Assembly (NCBI GenBank): GCA_003663565.1
Contig: QMTT01000041.1
Location: 1-6,992, forward strand
DNA: 6,992 nt
From: Thermoplasmata archaeon
GTDB taxonomy: Archaea > Thermoplasmatota > B47-G6 > B47-G6B > 47-G6
Reading direction: 5' to 3'
Shown: positions 6,353 to 6,992 of the stretch, piece by piece
Layout: the number at the start of each line of letters is the position of its first letter
Numbering within the stretch: the first letter of the stretch is position 1
The notes under the pieces: model-generated
The model's input: only the letters and a program-made list of their open reading frames with translations
Databases searched by the model: none
Told to the model about the DNA's origin: nothing
Translations under genes and position numbers: made by a program

Positions 6353-6992
6353 ATGAAAGCTTGGAAAAGTGTCATCCTTGACACAATATTAATCACATTT
6401 GGGTTAAGCACTTTGAGCCTTATGAGCGTTGCGAAGGGATTCATAATAGAGCACTATGGGATAACCTCAGAAATATACGATTATCAACATACAGCATACG
6501 TTGTAGGACTCTTCTTTGCATTTCTTCTTGGAAATACGAGACTTTATCAGGGAAGTTTCAAACGGGCCATCTTGACGGCAATAAGCTTTGCAGCTATACC
6601 TCAAATGATTATACCATATGCATCTAATTGGTGGATGGTAGTAGCATTGAGATTTATTCAGGGATTTGTGATATCCATGGTTCCATTATTTAGCACACAG
6701 ATTGGAAGATTATTTGTTGCCGAAAGACCATTTGCTAAGGGAATAATACTTTCAGGAATATTTTGGGGTGGCCTCTTAGGAGGTATCTATGCTAAGACAT
6801 TAATTAGGCTCATAGGCTGGAAGCTTACTTTTATAGTAACAGGTTTGGCAATGTATGCTGTTCTTGCTATTTGGTGGTTTCTCTCAGAGGACTTCACGAT
6901 AGTTGAAGAGCGCAAGAGTGTAAAGGAGTCCCCCTTCAAGATACCCTTCACTTGGGTACTAGGTCTTACGTTCTTCCCAGCTCTATGGGTAA
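6353..6992 (+). CDS. Major facilitator superfamily transporter, N-terminal part
   Basis: The first 213 residues are present and the frame stays open to the window edge. A typical MFS transporter has about 400 residues, so roughly half is seen, close to the six N-terminal helices. Helix 1 spans about 6-30 and helix 2 about 46-60. The helix-4 and -5 region carries the MFS pattern LRFIQGF (99-105), then SGIFWGGLLGG (134-144) and GWKLTFIVTGL (155-165). The central cytoplasmic loop starts near SEDFTIVEERKS (178-189). The loop between helices 2 and 3 (GNTRLYQGSFKR, 60-71) lacks the usual acidic residue of the GxxxDRxGRR motif, so this is a divergent member. Substrate cannot be predicted; drug or sugar/amino-acid efflux are the usual options for such proteins. 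It is separated by 110 bases and its own promoter from the DUF4010 gene. Confidence 0.85.
   Translation, partial: MKAWKSVILDTILITFGLSTLSLMSVAKGFIIEHYGITSEIYDYQHTAYVVGLFFAFLLGNTRLYQGSFKRAILTAISFAAIPQMIIPYASNWWMVVALRFIQGFVISMVPLFSTQIGRLFVAERPFAKGIILSGIFWGGLLGGIYAKTLIRLIGWKLTFIVTGLAMYAVLAIWWFLSEDFTIVEERKSVKESPFKIPFTWVLGLTFFPALWV

Noticed and set aside
1..6992. CRISPR array, prophage, toxin-antitoxin or new defence system
   Set aside because: No regularly spaced repeats, no nuclease, integrase or small paired genes are present. Every complete gene belongs to a known transporter or membrane protein family.

Overview
The window looks like a stretch of chromosome from a thermophilic archaeon, probably of the Thermoproteota (crenarchaeal) type. 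Four signs point that way. AT-rich TATA-like boxes sit upstream of several genes. The ribosome-binding sites are strong GGAGGTG/GGTGA types. Two genes can only start at TTG. The codons are rich in AGA/AGG (Arg) and ATA (Ile). This placement is an inference from style; there is no rRNA or tRNA here to confirm it.

Layout: (1) 1-402 holds no complete gene. A short open frame ends at 94, and an imperfect inverted-repeat structure (54-153) could fold as a branched RNA over that end. A TATA box, an inverted repeat and a palindrome then lead into the first operon. (2) 403-2590 is a two-gene ABC exporter operon: an ATPase with an 11-base overlap into an ABC-2 type permease that has a large external domain. 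(3) 2591-2842 is a 252-base control region with a long inverted repeat over the permease stop codon, a TATA box, and a small hairpin just before a near-perfect Shine-Dalgarno site. (4) 2843-4891 is a membrane-embedded ion-pumping pyrophosphatase of 682 residues. Its diagnostic residues suggest a K+-dependent enzyme, probably of the Na+-pumping type. (5) 4892-4985 holds a T-rich stretch and a tandem 9-bp repeat that doubles as a likely promoter. (6) 4986-6242 is a MgtC/DUF4010-type membrane protein of unknown function. (7) 6243-6352 holds a promoter embedded in an inverted repeat. (8) 6353-6992 is the first 213 codons of a major facilitator superfamily transporter that runs off the window.

All the complete genes are on the plus strand, and every protein except the ATPase is an integral membrane protein. 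Apart from the ATPase/permease pair, each gene has its own upstream control region, so this is a row of separate transcription units and not one operon. A shared theme of ion homeostasis is possible: the ABC pair resembles NatAB-type systems and the pyrophosphatase may pump Na+. That link is an inference. No CRISPR array, complete insertion sequence or recognisable new multi-gene system is visible. The points most worth checking are the ion specificity of the pyrophosphatase and the folded element at the left edge.
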